A DNA stretch of 35,531 nucleotides from Candidatus Gallimonas intestinigallinarum (lineage in GTDB: Bacteria > Bacillota_A > Clostridia > Christensenellales > Borkfalkiaceae). The position numbers and the translations under genes were made by a program. The stretch lies in the NCBI GenBank assembly GCA_019116405.1, contig DXBS01000059.1, forward strand, positions 1 to 35,531. Direction: 5' to 3'. The notes beneath the pieces are model-generated. The model saw nothing but the letters and a program-made list of their open reading frames with translations, was not told the DNA's origin and made no database searches. How positions within the stretch are numbered: position 1 is the stretch's first letter; every line of letters starts with the position of its first letter. Below, piece by piece: positions 23,606 through 33,048 of the stretch.

Positions 23606-26383
23606 TCAGCCGCGGATGCACTCCACCGCGCTCAGCCCGAAGGGAACGAGCTTGCGCTCGCGCACATAGTGTGCATTCCCGCCCGCAGGCGTCCAGTCGC
23701 CGCGCAGCGTGAAGAAGTAGGGCGAGACGCCCCCCTCCTCCTCATACGCGCAGTGGAAGGGACCGAAGCGGTTGCGCATGGTGGAGAGACACTCGATCTC
23801 GCAGTCGTGTTCCCCTGCGGGGAGGTCGAACTCCGCCTCCTCGCCGAGGATTGCGCTCCGCTCGCAGCCGCATACGCGGAACACGCACATTGCCCAGTCC
23901 CCCACGGGACGCAGGCGCACGCGCCCGCCGCCCTTCACGCGCACCCGATAGCGCACGCCGCCGCAGAAGTTTTCATACCCCATGCGGGTGAGGTCGCCCG
24001 CGCCCTTTTTACCGGGCGCCGCGATCACAAAGCCGTAGCTGTCAAATGCGCCCGTCAGATAGATCGGCTCCAGACATGTGTGATAGCTCGTGCAATTAAC
24101 CAGGCTCTCGGACACGTCGCCCGCAAGCGCCTCGCGCAAGAACTGCACGTTCTCCAGCCGCGCCATATAGGTAAAGGTGTTGCGCCCGCGCCGCACCGCG
24201 ACGGGGGCGACGAGGAAATTGCGCTCGAGCGGATCGCGCGTGAAGGCGGGCTCTTCGCCATTGAAGCGCATGTCCTCCACGGGCTGGAGCTCCGCCGTGA
24301 GGCGGGCGCACAGGGCGGCGTCGCTCTCAAAGGAGAACTCCACCGTGAACTTTCCCGTATAGCTGCGCCGCACAAGGCGCTCAAAAATACCGTAGACATA
24401 CCCCTCGAGGCGCTCTCCGTTCTCCAGCGTGACTGCCGCCTCCTCGATCGTCAGACAGTTGTCGTCCGAGGAGAGATATTCGGGAATGAGCGTCTCGCGC
24501 GAGCGCTCGCAGAAGGGTGTCTGCGTACCTCCCCCCTCCTCCAAAAGGAGGGAGGAATGTGCTGGCAACGTATAAGAAGGCTGCGACACATAAGCCGCAT
24601 TGCGCACCAGGTCGACCTCCCCGAATCTGCCGTTGACGGCGAGCGTACGGGATTCGTCCGAATCGTTGACGGCAAAGATGAAGCGCTTGCCGCCCGCAAG
24701 CGTGCGCACCGTGTAGGGCGTATCCGCCTGCAAAATGCACGCGGGACGGGGAAGAGCGCAGTCGCGCACGAGGTCGGAAAGATCCGCTTTCTCCCCCTCC
24801 GCGTAAGAAGGGGGCGTCCCCATCGTCTTGAGCGCGCCGCCCTGCGCGAGGTATTCGCGCAGCAGGCGCACGGTGCTCTCTTTGAGTTCCCGGCAGTTCG
24901 CCAGCACGACAGCGGTGTAGGCACGCGCCCCCACCTTGAGCGTCGCGTTTTCGACGCTCCCGAGACAGGAAAGGACCTTCTCGTCGACGAGATGGTATGC
25001 AATGCCCGCCCGGCGCAGATCCTCAATGACGGCGGAGTATCCGCCGTCCACCTCGGTCATGGTCTGCTGTTCGTCGAGACGGACGTAATCGAGATAGACG
25101 CTCTCCATCGGCGTAATGACGGCAACGCATGCCTCCTCTTGCGAGGCACCGAGCAGATAGCCGAGCCTGGCAAAATAGCCGTTGAACGCGGGATAGCCCG
25201 CGATCCAGGGCAGCGTTCTGCCGAAGGAGATCGGATGGTCGGTCTTTCCCTGCCCTGCGAGCGAATAGTTATACAGATGCTGGCACATGCAATTAACGCC
25301 GTAAACGTACTGCCGTTCGGCGATCGCGCGCAGCGCGCGCGGCGTGATGCCATAGCCCGTACAGCCGAACGTCTCCGTCAGAATGTGCGCCCTGCCCGTC
25401 TGCGCCGCTACGGAGGCGACGTTCTTTGCCGAAAGGAAGGGATCGGAGCGGCGCGCCAGGTTGTCGATCGCCGGCACGCCCTCGTAGAGGTAGGTCACGG
25501 CGCAGTCCGCACTGCCCCACATCTGGGCGCAAAAGGCGTTCTCCTCGATGCTGTGCCCCGTGAGCTGACAGCCGTGCGCCATGCACCAGTCGTTGAGCTT
25601 GCGATAGAAGTTTTCGCAGTAGAGCGCACTGAGCAGATTATAGTATTTTACACGGAAGGGATAGCCGCGCGCGTCCTTGAGAAAGAGCCACAGCAGCCCC
25701 TCCTTCAGATCCTCGCCGAAGCGAGCGCGATATTCCTCCGGAGCAATGCGGGTGAAAGGCGTCGCATAGCGGTAAAACTGCGGCTCATCCGTAAAGAAGC
25801 CAACCAGTTCCCTGCCGAAGCTCTCCCGAAAGCGCGCATAGTATTGTTCGTGCGTAAGGGCGAGGAACTGTTCCGTGACGCGCGGGTCGAGGACGTCCGC
25901 ATAGGCGTCCGACGTACGCACATAGAGCGTATGGTATTGCGCGGCGCGCTCACCCGGGCACAGAAGGCGCGGAACGCCCTCCTCCAGCGCATATACGGCA
26001 TATGCCGCGGGATCATAGTCCTCCCGCACGGCGTATTCAAGATAGCAGGCGCGGTTTTTTTCCTCCCGCAGCAGCCTGCCGCCCGCAAACCCGCTCGGCC
26101 AGCCGTATTCATCGTACATCCACACGCGCAGACCCTGCCGGCGCGCCTCATCCAGACACACGCCCACGAGGCGGAACCACTCCTCGGACAGATATTCCGT
26201 CTCCAGTCCCGCACGCGCATGGTAGACGAACCCGCCCAGCCCGAACGCCTTCATTTCACCGATCTGGCGGCGGAGTTCGTCCTCTTCCAGCGCAGAATTG
26301 ATGCTCCAGAACACGACGGGACGGTACTCGTCCACGGGTGCAGAGGAAAGGATGTGCAAAAGACTGCTTATACGCTGTTCCAT
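23606..26383 (-). CDS. GH106-like glycoside hydrolase (alpha-L-rhamnosidase type)
   Basis: The 925-residue protein resembles the GH106 group of large (beta/alpha)8-barrel enzymes. Early motifs are VVFWSINSALEEDELRRQI (about 23-41), GGFVYHARAGLETEYLSEEW (about 50-69) and WMYDEYGWPSGFAGG (about 88-102). FFTDEPQ (197-202), TGHSIEE (about 275-281) and ETFG (337-340) hold likely catalytic or substrate-binding acids. The C-terminal third is beta-rich, with a galactose-binding-like end. No signal peptide is seen, so it should act inside the cell on imported oligosaccharides. The start at 26383 follows GGGGGAG and lies 20 bp after the GH78 stop; the frame upstream is Arg-rich noise overlapping that gene. 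The rhamnosidase role is family knowledge, and the exact linkage is unknown. Confidence 0.85.
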   Translation of the reverse strand: MEQRISSLLHILSSAPVDEYRPVVFWSINSALEEDELRRQIGEMKAFGLGGFVYHARAGLETEYLSEEWFRLVGVCLDEARRQGLRVWMYDEYGWPSGFAGGRLLREEKNRACYLEYAVREDYDPAAYAVYALEEGVPRLLCPGERAAQYHTLYVRTSDAYADVLDPRVTEQFLALTHEQYYARFRESFGRELVGFFTDEPQFYRYATPFTRIAPEEYRARFGEDLKEGLLWLFLKDARGYPFRVKYYNLLSALYCENFYRKLNDWCMAHGCQLTGHSIEENAFCAQMWGSADCAVTYLYEGVPAIDNLARRSDPFLSAKNVASVAAQTGRAHILTETFGCTGYGITPRALRAIAERQYVYGVNCMCQHLYNYSLAGQGKTDHPISFGRTLPWIAGYPAFNGYFARLGYLLGASQEEACVAVITPMESVYLDYVRLDEQQTMTEVDGGYSAVIEDLRRAGIAYHLVDEKVLSCLGSVENATLKVGARAYTAVVLANCRELKESTVRLLREYLAQGGALKTMGTPPSYAEGEKADLSDLVRDCALPRPACILQADTPYTVRTLAGGKRFIFAVNDSDESRTLAVNGRFGEVDLVRNAAYVSQPSYTLPAHSSLLLEEGGGTQTPFCERSRETLIPEYLSSDDNCLTIEEAAVTLENGERLEGYVYGIFERLVRRSYTGKFTVEFSFESDAALCARLTAELQPVEDMRFNGEEPAFTRDPLERNFLVAPVAVRRGRNTFTYMARLENVQFLREALAGDVSESLVNCTSYHTCLEPIYLTGAFDSYGFVIAAPGKKGAGDLTRMGYENFCGGVRYRVRVKGGGRVRLRPVGDWAMCVFRVCGCERSAILGEEAEFDLPAGEHDCEIECLSTMRNRFGPFHCAYEEEGGVSPYFFTLRGDWTPAGGNAHYVRERKLVPFGLSAVECIRG

Positions 26384-26403
26384 GGCGCGTCTCCCCCGTC
26401 CTT

Positions 26404-28032
26404 TCAGCTGACGACCTGCACGCCCTCGGGCGCGGTGACCATGGTATGTACTTTGCCGTCCTCCCCGGCGCGGCAGGAAACGTGCAGGATGCCCTGCGGC
26501 GTGGGAATATCTGCCTTCGCAAAGGTCAGCCCGCCCAGATGCGGCGCGATTTTTACCTTCCGATACCCCGCCTCCAGCGGCGTGACGCCGAGAATGCGAC
26601 CGATCAGGAAGGGAATGACGCCGGCAGACCAGCCGTGACAGAGGCTGTGGCGATAACCGACGTAACAGAATCTGCCGTAGTCGCCGTGGACGTCTATCTG
26701 TCCCGGCTGCGGGATGCGGTCGACGGGACACACGTCCCCCTTGAGCCAGTCGAGGTCAAAATCCTCCCAGAAGGTGGTGGCGCCCAAGCGGAGCATCCCA
26801 CCATAGTACTGCTTCAGCGAGGCGAGTGCTGTCTCTTCGCCCGCAAGATCGCTCTGCGCCGAGAGAAGGAAATAACTCATGAATGTTGAAAAGCCTGCCG
26901 CGCCGCCCTCAATCAGGAGCGCCTTCTCCGCCTCGGAGAGGGGTGTTCCGGAGAGATGCTTGAGCGCGACGATCTGCTTCTTTTCCGCAACGGGAGCGTC
27001 CTTTCGGGACAGCTTTTCCAGAATGCGTGCGGAGAGGCTCCCGTCCGTGCCGTAGAGCGCTTCGAGCGCGCGGGCACTCTTGGCGCACAGCTTGGCAAGA
27101 CAGCGCACGCCCTCCGCCTCGTCCGCGTGACCGTGCGTCGGCCAGTCGACGAAGTTCCCGCCGAAATCAAAATCGCCGTCCTGCGCGATGCAGCCGTCAA
27201 TCTGACGGAGCAGGTCGTAAAAATAATCCCTCTGCGCCGTCACCCAGGCAAGATTTCCCGTGCGGCGATAGTACTCCTCCACGATCATGATCCACCACAT
27301 GCTGTACATGGGATAGTTGTTCATCCAACCGGGGAGAGGCGTTTCCGCCCTGACGAAGTCGAGGCTGTCCGGCACGCAGCCGTCGTCATTGCAGACGGAG
27401 AGCAGCGCGCACACCTCGGGATAGAGGTCGCCCACCCACACGAGGCGGTCACGTTTGATGCCGTCCCAGATATAGCGCTGCGCACACAGCTGCACGGTAT
27501 AGGCGGCCGTATCATAGATGCGGTTGATCGTCTCGTCCGAGCAGGCAAACGAACCGACCTGCGGGCGAGGCGAATGGATATAGACGGCATTGACCGCCTT
27601 CAGGCGCACCTCCGCCCCCTCGTCGAGCAGTTCAACATTGGCGAAGCGGAAGCCGCTTGCAAGATATTCGGAATCGGAGAGCATGGGAAGGGACAGAGTG
27701 ACGTCGCGCAGGGCATGATCGTTGGTGCTGCCCTTTTCGCCGATCTCGGAAAGGCACTCCCCCACCGACTCGCCGAGCCGGATGCGGATGCGCGCGCCGT
27801 TGGTGCCGTAGCCCGTGACGATGCGCAGACTCCCCTGCAGTTCCCTGCTGAAGTCGAGCAGAATGCCGCTCCTGCCCTGCATATGGATAAATTCTCTCTC
27901 GTTGAGCCCGATCTGTTCCGCCCGGTGTGCCGTAAGATAGTCGGCATTCTCGACCTTGCCCGCGATGCGGACAACGGCTTGGGGTATGATAAGCTCCCGC
28001 ACCATAGGTGCGGCATGTGCAGATGTATGCAT
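26404..28032 (-). CDS. GH78-family alpha-L-rhamnosidase (short form)
   Basis: The 542-residue protein carries the GH78 (alpha/alpha)6 barrel. The signature WDGIKRDRLVWVGDLYPE (about 189-206) holds the general acid region (Asp195, Asp202, Glu206). TTFWEDFDLDW puts the probable base at Glu423, and SLCHGWSAG places the conserved His466. Residues 1-155 are a beta sandwich, and the C-terminal beta domain is short. Family members commonly exceed 800 residues, so this is a compact form that lacks the extra N-terminal lectin domains. No signal peptide is present, so it should be cytoplasmic and release L-rhamnose from oligosaccharides. It is first in an operon with the GH106-like gene, behind a LacI-controlled promoter. 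The ATG follows GGGAGGG. Confidence 0.9.
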   Translation of the reverse strand: MHTSAHAAPMVRELIIPQAVVRIAGKVENADYLTAHRAEQIGLNEREFIHMQGRSGILLDFSRELQGSLRIVTGYGTNGARIRIRLGESVGECLSEIGEKGSTNDHALRDVTLSLPMLSDSEYLASGFRFANVELLDEGAEVRLKAVNAVYIHSPRPQVGSFACSDETINRIYDTAAYTVQLCAQRYIWDGIKRDRLVWVGDLYPEVCALLSVCNDDGCVPDSLDFVRAETPLPGWMNNYPMYSMWWIMIVEEYYRRTGNLAWVTAQRDYFYDLLRQIDGCIAQDGDFDFGGNFVDWPTHGHADEAEGVRCLAKLCAKSARALEALYGTDGSLSARILEKLSRKDAPVAEKKQIVALKHLSGTPLSEAEKALLIEGGAAGFSTFMSYFLLSAQSDLAGEETALASLKQYYGGMLRLGATTFWEDFDLDWLKGDVCPVDRIPQPGQIDVHGDYGRFCYVGYRHSLCHGWSAGVIPFLIGRILGVTPLEAGYRKVKIAPHLGGLTFAKADIPTPQGILHVSCRAGEDGKVHTMVTAPEGVQVVS

Positions 28033-28137
28033 GATCCCTCCCGCCCGGACGACGCTTTCGGTATGTTACGCGGACCACCACGCCCGGCATCTGCGTGCCA
28101 GCCCTCCTTTTTTGTAAAAATTTCACAAAAAATATGG

Positions 28138-28157
28138 ATGTGTCCTCGTAGACATAT
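28138..28157. promoter_or_regulatory. Operator of the second LacI regulator at the rhamnosidase promoter
   Basis: ATGTGTCCTCGTAGACATAT matches the autoregulatory site at 23351-23370 in 18 of 20 positions. It begins two bases downstream of the -10 box (28160-28165), where binding would block initiation. Confidence 0.75.
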
Positions 28158-28159
28158 TT

Positions 28160-28188
28160 ATATTATCACACAAATTTTCCTTTGTCAA
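28160..28188 (-). promoter_or_regulatory. Sigma-A promoter of the GH78/GH106 operon
   Basis: Minus-strand TTGACA (28183-28188), a 17-bp spacer and TAATAT (28160-28165). The start codon at 28032 is about 130 bp downstream, with the operator next to the -10 box. Confidence 0.8.
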
Positions 28189-28189
28189 T

Positions 28190-28304
28190 GGGAAATCGAA
28201 AAAAAATTGTAAATTTTTTGCGCCGACCTTTGGCGGAGATAACTCTGCGCCGCATCCCCGTCCGCAACTCCTATATAACTCCCGACCTCCGCAACTTTGA
28301 TAAA
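28190..28304. repeat. Dispersed repeat with LysR-like N-terminal remnant (copy A)
   Basis: About 110 bp (GAAAAAAAATTGTA, then TTTTTTGCGCCGACCTTTGG, then AACTCTGCGCCGCATCCCCG) recur with few changes at 33484-33598. On the minus strand it reads FIKVAEVGSY, like the LysR helix at 11515-12405, followed by DGDAAQSYLRQRSAQKIYNF. It lies directly upstream of the rhamnosidase promoter. Confidence 0.8.
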
Positions 28305-28390
28305 GACGGAACTTCAACTCTTTTTTGTTGCCTTTTTTGTCGGCAGTTTGCCCGCACCCCTTATTCACCTGCTTTTACCCTCCCGACGAT

Positions 28391-28418
28391 AAAGCCGCTT
28401 CCCGAAAGAAGCGGCTTT
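28391..28418 (-). terminator. Terminator-like hairpin after the DUF4132 gene
   Basis: AAAGCCGCTTC and GAAGCGGCTTT form an 11-bp perfect stem with a 6-nt loop. It is followed by few T residues on the minus strand and by TTC on the plus strand. It lies about 50 bp after the stop at 28471. Confidence 0.6.
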
Positions 28419-28470
28419 TCAAATTATAACGCTATCAATGCAACCGATCTGCAAATCGCCCCGCGCGCCG

Positions 28471-31400
28471 TTATCCCTTGATTTCCCGCAGAATGGCGGG
28501 GTCACGCAGGGTATTGTCCCGCGAAAGTACCACGGCCTTGGACACGATGTCCGCCGTCATGGGATCCTCGTCGATGAAATCGAGCAGGAGTGGCTTGTCG
28601 GTACTGTACACGGTGTCCAGAAGCAGATTTCCCTTACCCTCCTTGAACACGAGCCCCGTGCGGATATTGATGAGATAGGTGCCGTAAGTCCCCTTGACGG
28701 AGATATTGTCCTTCAAAAAGGAGATGTTGGTCAGACCGAGCACGGAGACGACAGACCGCAGGATCTCGCGCCGTATTTCCACAGTGGACATTGCGAGATC
28801 GTAGTCGTAGACGGCATTGGCGCTGATGGTGATCATCAAATCCACGTCGCGCAGCGTTTCGGAAAAAGTGACATCCTCCACGTCCCGCAGGGGAATGACT
28901 TCTTCGCTCTTGCGGTCGAGGAAGAATATGCCGTGTAGTTCGCGGTTGACGTTTTCGAGGTCGTACAAATAGAAATCATCGAACTTGCGGAACAGGGCGG
29001 CGACGATGCCGGAAGCGTGATAGACTTTGCGCAAGCCAATGTCGTCGGAGACGCCCCAACCCCTGCCTTTGAGCGCGGCGATGCATTTTTTCAGGTCGAC
29101 GTTGAAGCCGCGGAAGCGCAGGACTTCTTCCTGGGAAAGTTCCTGTTCGCTCTTGCAGTAAATTTCGCGCATGACCTGTTTGAAGGGCTGGCAGACGTTG
29201 CCGCGGACGATATAATCCATCGCCGCTTGAAGCAGTCCCGCCTTTTTCAGTTCGACGGGATGGGCGACGTATACGGCTTCGCTTTCGATTGCCCCGCCGT
29301 CCGCATCGCGCAGGGCGCCGTCCGCGAACACGGCAAGTTTGCCGTCCGCCAGAAAGACGAGGCGGGATAGCGTGTGCGCGATCGTCCGCTCGCGGCTCAT
29401 CTTTTCAAGTTGCCGCGACGTAAACACCGTTTTATCGCACATCGCGCTCTCGAAACTTGCGGCGATGCGCCTGAATTTCTGATTGAGTTGCCTGACCTCG
29501 TCCTTCAGCCATGCCACCGTCTGATCTTTGGCGTATTTGGCGGGGACAGCGGCGAGGAGTTTCCCTTTTTTTTCGACCTGCAGAGTCACCTTGTATTCGT
29601 TCTCCCGCAGCGTCGGCGTGATTTCCAAATCGTCCACGGTATACGTCCGATAGATGTCGTGCGGGTAATCGGCCTCCAACTCGAAGACGAAGATGCTCGT
29701 GTCGGCATAGCCCGCCGCGCGGGCGAGATTGTCGAGCGCGACGTCCACCGTCCGCCGCTCGCTGAGTTGCCGCTGTGCGCCGTACTTTTTGCTCCCCTTC
29801 AGAAAATCCTGCAAAAACAGGTACCGCTCGTGCAGATCCTCTTTGCCCTGCAGCGGAATGAGGCTGTATACAAGGCAGAAATCCTTGTTGCGCGAAGCGT
29901 TGATCCGTTCGACGCACTCCTCCTTGGAGATCTTGCCGTTCATGGCGTCAAAAAAGCGCTGTGCGCGCTTGTGCAGACCGCCCACGGTAACGTACTTCGC
30001 GTTGTCGTAGATCATCTTGATCCGTTCGGCGGGCACCTCTTCGACCATCTCCTTATGCCAGCGGTAATCGAATGCGCCGTCGTTGAAGTCGCGGTAATCG
30101 ATGTCCGAATATTCCCGTATCGCCTCCTTGCGGCTCTCGTAAAATCGGTCCTCGCCGTACGGCTCGCTCTCGTTGAGGTGCGCGATGAAGAAGTAGGCGG
30201 CAAAGCGGAAGCGGGGAAAATCGAGCGCGCGCCCCGCATAGTCGATGAACGAGGGGTTGAACAGGGAGGCGCGTATCAGCTCTTCGTCTTTTATACCATA
30301 CTCTTTGAGGAGGGCGGCAAACTTTTCATAGGTATCGTCCTCCGCCGGCACGGTTTGCTTCATGATCATCGATATGCTCTCGTTTTTCTCGCTGCCGAAG
30401 GGCGATCGCACGAGCGTCAGCCCGCGGATGGCGGCGATAGAGCGGACGAAGTACTCCGCCCCGCGGAAGCAGTTCATGCCGCGGACGACGCGGTTGTGCG
30501 GCGTGGCAAGGCTGCCCCGCGCCAGTTCGGCATCGAGGCTGTCGCGCACCAGGGCGGACATGCACGCCTGAAAATGCGGATAGGACGGATCGGGGCGGTA
30601 CAGACAGAGGGGCGAATCCCGTTTGGAGAGGTTGTACACTGACGTTTTGCCGGTCAGCACGATGTAGCGGAGCAGCTCGTCGGAGATCTCTCCCCTTTCA
30701 TACAACTTTGCCGCCGCTTCGAGGTCGATATCGCCGTCGCTGCGAAGCAAGGCGCAGACTGCGCGGGCGCACGCACGCATTGTCTCCGCTTCGTCGAAAC
30801 GGACTGCGGCGTCGATGATATGCGCGAGCGGGAGGGTCACACCGAACAAAGTCTTACTCTCTTCTTTTTCTCTTTGCCAGAATACATCGCGCGAGAACAA
30901 TTCCGTGAGGCGGCAAAGCATGGATTCGCCCAAAAGGTCAAAGAGAACGGCATAGGTGAGTTGCTGCACGATGCGCAGAAGATACCCCTGCCCGTCCGAT
31001 GCCGTCAACAGAACGGACGGACGCTCGTCATCGTCCTCTTTAAAAAAGGAAAAGAGCGCCTTTTGGTCTTTTGCGGAGAGTTTCTTGCCGTAGGCAGCCG
31101 CATAATACTTTTGCTCCTGCGGGCGATAAAAATGGGAGAGCAGCAGCAGGCTGACGGCTTCCGCCTCCGTGAGGGAGGACTGCCACAGCGCTTTGAGCGA
31201 TTCGCCCAACGGAAAAGCGGCAAATCGGTCGCGGTAATCGACGTCGGACAGCGTCTGAAACACGCTGCCGAAGGTGACCAACCCCTCATGAAAGTACGCC
31301 CTGTATTCATAATCTTTGTTCTCTTCCACGAAGTCGGACAACTTGCCGAAAAATTCTTCGAGGCGGGCGGGCGTTATGCTCTCTTCGTTGAATGTTTCCG

Positions 31401-33048
31401 CCTTCCGCCGCAAAATGCCGTCGATCTCTTCCGTCGGCTCCTGCACCTCGAACACGCTTTCCTTCACCCAAGAACAGACATAGGGCGGCTCGTCGTTCTC
31501 CTCTTTGAGTTTTTCCCTCTGAACCTTGTCCGCCGCAACCTGCATGTCCCTGCCGGCGCTCACTTTATAGTCCTTGTCGGACGAGAGCAGGTACGCCTCG
31601 ATCTTGCTCTGGTCGGGCGAAGCGAGAAATTCCTTGACGATCTTGCTCTTTACCGATTGTTTCTTGCTCTTGAGGTAGTCGGAGACGCGCACCGCCTCGT
31701 CAAACGTGAGGAGGATCTTCATGCCGTCGTAAAAATGCACCGGTCTGAACAAGTCCGATTTGAGAAAGGCGATGGCGCACGCCCGCCGATCAAGCCCCGT
31801 CCGTTCGCCCGCCGTCTCAAGATAGGCGACCTGCGCCTCCACTTTGAAACTGCCATAGCGCGCGTCCAGGCATGCAAAATATTTGTCATCGTCCAGTACC
31901 GCCGCCGCTTCTGCGAGGACGCTCACCACATCCGACTTGGAAACGTCGCGCGCAATGGGAACACTGTCCGTCATGGGGTAGTGATAGTTGACCTTTTCCA
32001 TGCCGTCGTACATCGCCAGCATCTTATCGAACACGGCGGGCAGAAGCGCCCTTTCCATCCGCCGGCAATTGATTTTAGAGGTCGCGAAGGAAAAATCTTC
32101 CATATCGAACGCGCCGCCGAAGATGACCGCGGCATAATCGCGGCTCAATTCCGCGGAATCGGCCCTGTAAAAAAACGCGTGCCGCGCCTCCGGCTGCCCC
32201 TCCCGCAGCACAAGGCGGATATACGCGGGGTATTCGGCGGGATAAAGCCGCCTGACAGCGGGCTGAAAATAGATATTTTCGCAGAACGAACGGGAGAGAT
32301 AGTCCGTCAGCTTCTTCCCGAGGGCGTCTTTGAGCACCGCAACCGCCTGCACGGGCGTCAGTTTGCAGTAAAAGTCGCCCAATTCGGTGACTGCCTCGTT
32401 GAGCGCCTTGAAACGAAAATAGTTGTTGCGTTCGATCTCGCCGATGAAATAAGACAAGGCGGCGGAGTCAGCGGCTGAAAGCATGTTTTGAAAGAGTTGT
32501 ATCCGCAGTGAATCGCTCTGCCCCGCCTCACGGACGTACCCGCTGAGCGTCTGCCATATCCCTTCATTGCCCCGCTGCACCAGGAGGGGCAGGAAAAAGC
32601 CGAGGTATTCGGCGTTTGCCTCGGTGAAACGCAGGACATCATCCGCCGTGAATCTGCCGTTATCCAGCCCCTTTTCATAGAATGTCCAATCCAGAACAGA
32701 CTTGTTCCAGCAATAATCGACGCAGAGATCATCGATCTGCGACACGGTGGCGAGATCGTTGCAGTCTACAATCTTGTTTTCAATGGCAAGATAGGCGATG
32801 AGCACCGCGGACGGGCGGCTGGCATTATCGTATATCTCTTCATAGCGGCGGAGCATTTCGTCGTACTGCGTGGGAAGGATCATCCGCAGGCATGCCTCGT
32901 GCGCCCGCAGAAAAGCGGGATCGTACTCACGGCCGTGACTTTTCCCGACCAACCAAAGCGCTAAATTGTCCTCGGTAAAGAAAGTCTTGACTTCCTTGTC
33001 GGCAATGCCGTCGATGATTTTTTGGATCGTGCGGTTTTTGGTTACCAT
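28471..33048 (-). CDS. Giant DUF4132-family protein
   Basis: The 1525-residue protein has no signal peptide or membrane helix and should be cytoplasmic. The first about 820 residues are mostly helical and repeat-like. The DUF4132 core lies at about 1095-1335, with VDVALDNLARAAGYADTSIF, LNQKFRRIAASFESAMCDKT and QPFKQVMREIYCKSEQEL. The last about 100 residues (REILRSVVSVLGLTNISFLK, TYLINIRTGLVF) match the C-terminal domain usual for this group, which I believe is DUF7737. DUF4132 occurs in E. coli YehI/MolR-type proteins, but its biochemical function is unknown. Its start at 33048 (after GAGAGGGATGAT) overlaps the stop of the 105-residue gene upstream by 7 bp, so the two are translationally coupled. 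No AAA, vWA or WGR partner is next to it here. A defence, conflict or stress role is only a suggestion. Confidence 0.85.
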   Translation of the reverse strand: MVTKNRTIQKIIDGIADKEVKTFFTEDNLALWLVGKSHGREYDPAFLRAHEACLRMILPTQYDEMLRRYEEIYDNASRPSAVLIAYLAIENKIVDCNDLATVSQIDDLCVDYCWNKSVLDWTFYEKGLDNGRFTADDVLRFTEANAEYLGFFLPLLVQRGNEGIWQTLSGYVREAGQSDSLRIQLFQNMLSAADSAALSYFIGEIERNNYFRFKALNEAVTELGDFYCKLTPVQAVAVLKDALGKKLTDYLSRSFCENIYFQPAVRRLYPAEYPAYIRLVLREGQPEARHAFFYRADSAELSRDYAAVIFGGAFDMEDFSFATSKINCRRMERALLPAVFDKMLAMYDGMEKVNYHYPMTDSVPIARDVSKSDVVSVLAEAAAVLDDDKYFACLDARYGSFKVEAQVAYLETAGERTGLDRRACAIAFLKSDLFRPVHFYDGMKILLTFDEAVRVSDYLKSKKQSVKSKIVKEFLASPDQSKIEAYLLSSDKDYKVSAGRDMQVAADKVQREKLKEENDEPPYVCSWVKESVFEVQEPTEEIDGILRRKAETFNEESITPARLEEFFGKLSDFVEENKDYEYRAYFHEGLVTFGSVFQTLSDVDYRDRFAAFPLGESLKALWQSSLTEAEAVSLLLLSHFYRPQEQKYYAAAYGKKLSAKDQKALFSFFKEDDDERPSVLLTASDGQGYLLRIVQQLTYAVLFDLLGESMLCRLTELFSRDVFWQREKEESKTLFGVTLPLAHIIDAAVRFDEAETMRACARAVCALLRSDGDIDLEAAAKLYERGEISDELLRYIVLTGKTSVYNLSKRDSPLCLYRPDPSYPHFQACMSALVRDSLDAELARGSLATPHNRVVRGMNCFRGAEYFVRSIAAIRGLTLVRSPFGSEKNESISMIMKQTVPAEDDTYEKFAALLKEYGIKDEELIRASLFNPSFIDYAGRALDFPRFRFAAYFFIAHLNESEPYGEDRFYESRKEAIREYSDIDYRDFNDGAFDYRWHKEMVEEVPAERIKMIYDNAKYVTVGGLHKRAQRFFDAMNGKISKEECVERINASRNKDFCLVYSLIPLQGKEDLHERYLFLQDFLKGSKKYGAQRQLSERRTVDVALDNLARAAGYADTSIFVFELEADYPHDIYRTYTVDDLEITPTLRENEYKVTLQVEKKGKLLAAVPAKYAKDQTVAWLKDEVRQLNQKFRRIAASFESAMCDKTVFTSRQLEKMSRERTIAHTLSRLVFLADGKLAVFADGALRDADGGAIESEAVYVAHPVELKKAGLLQAAMDYIVRGNVCQPFKQVMREIYCKSEQELSQEEVLRFRGFNVDLKKCIAALKGRGWGVSDDIGLRKVYHASGIVAALFRKFDDFYLYDLENVNRELHGIFFLDRKSEEVIPLRDVEDVTFSETLRDVDLMITISANAVYDYDLAMSTVEIRREILRSVVSVLGLTNISFLKDNISVKGTYGTYLINIRTGLVFKEGKGNLLLDTVYSTDKPLLLDFIDEDPMTADIVSKAVVLSRDNTLRDPAILREIKG

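Noticed and set aside
24001..24600. Several overlapping minus-strand frames inside the GH106-like gene
   Set aside because: They are out-of-frame shadows rich in Arg and Ala within a continuous enzyme reading frame.
23669..26638. A 989-codon open frame on the plus strand opposite the GH106-like gene
   Set aside because: It is antisense to a clearly recognisable enzyme, has no ribosome site or domain, and arises from the GC-rich codon pattern of the real gene.
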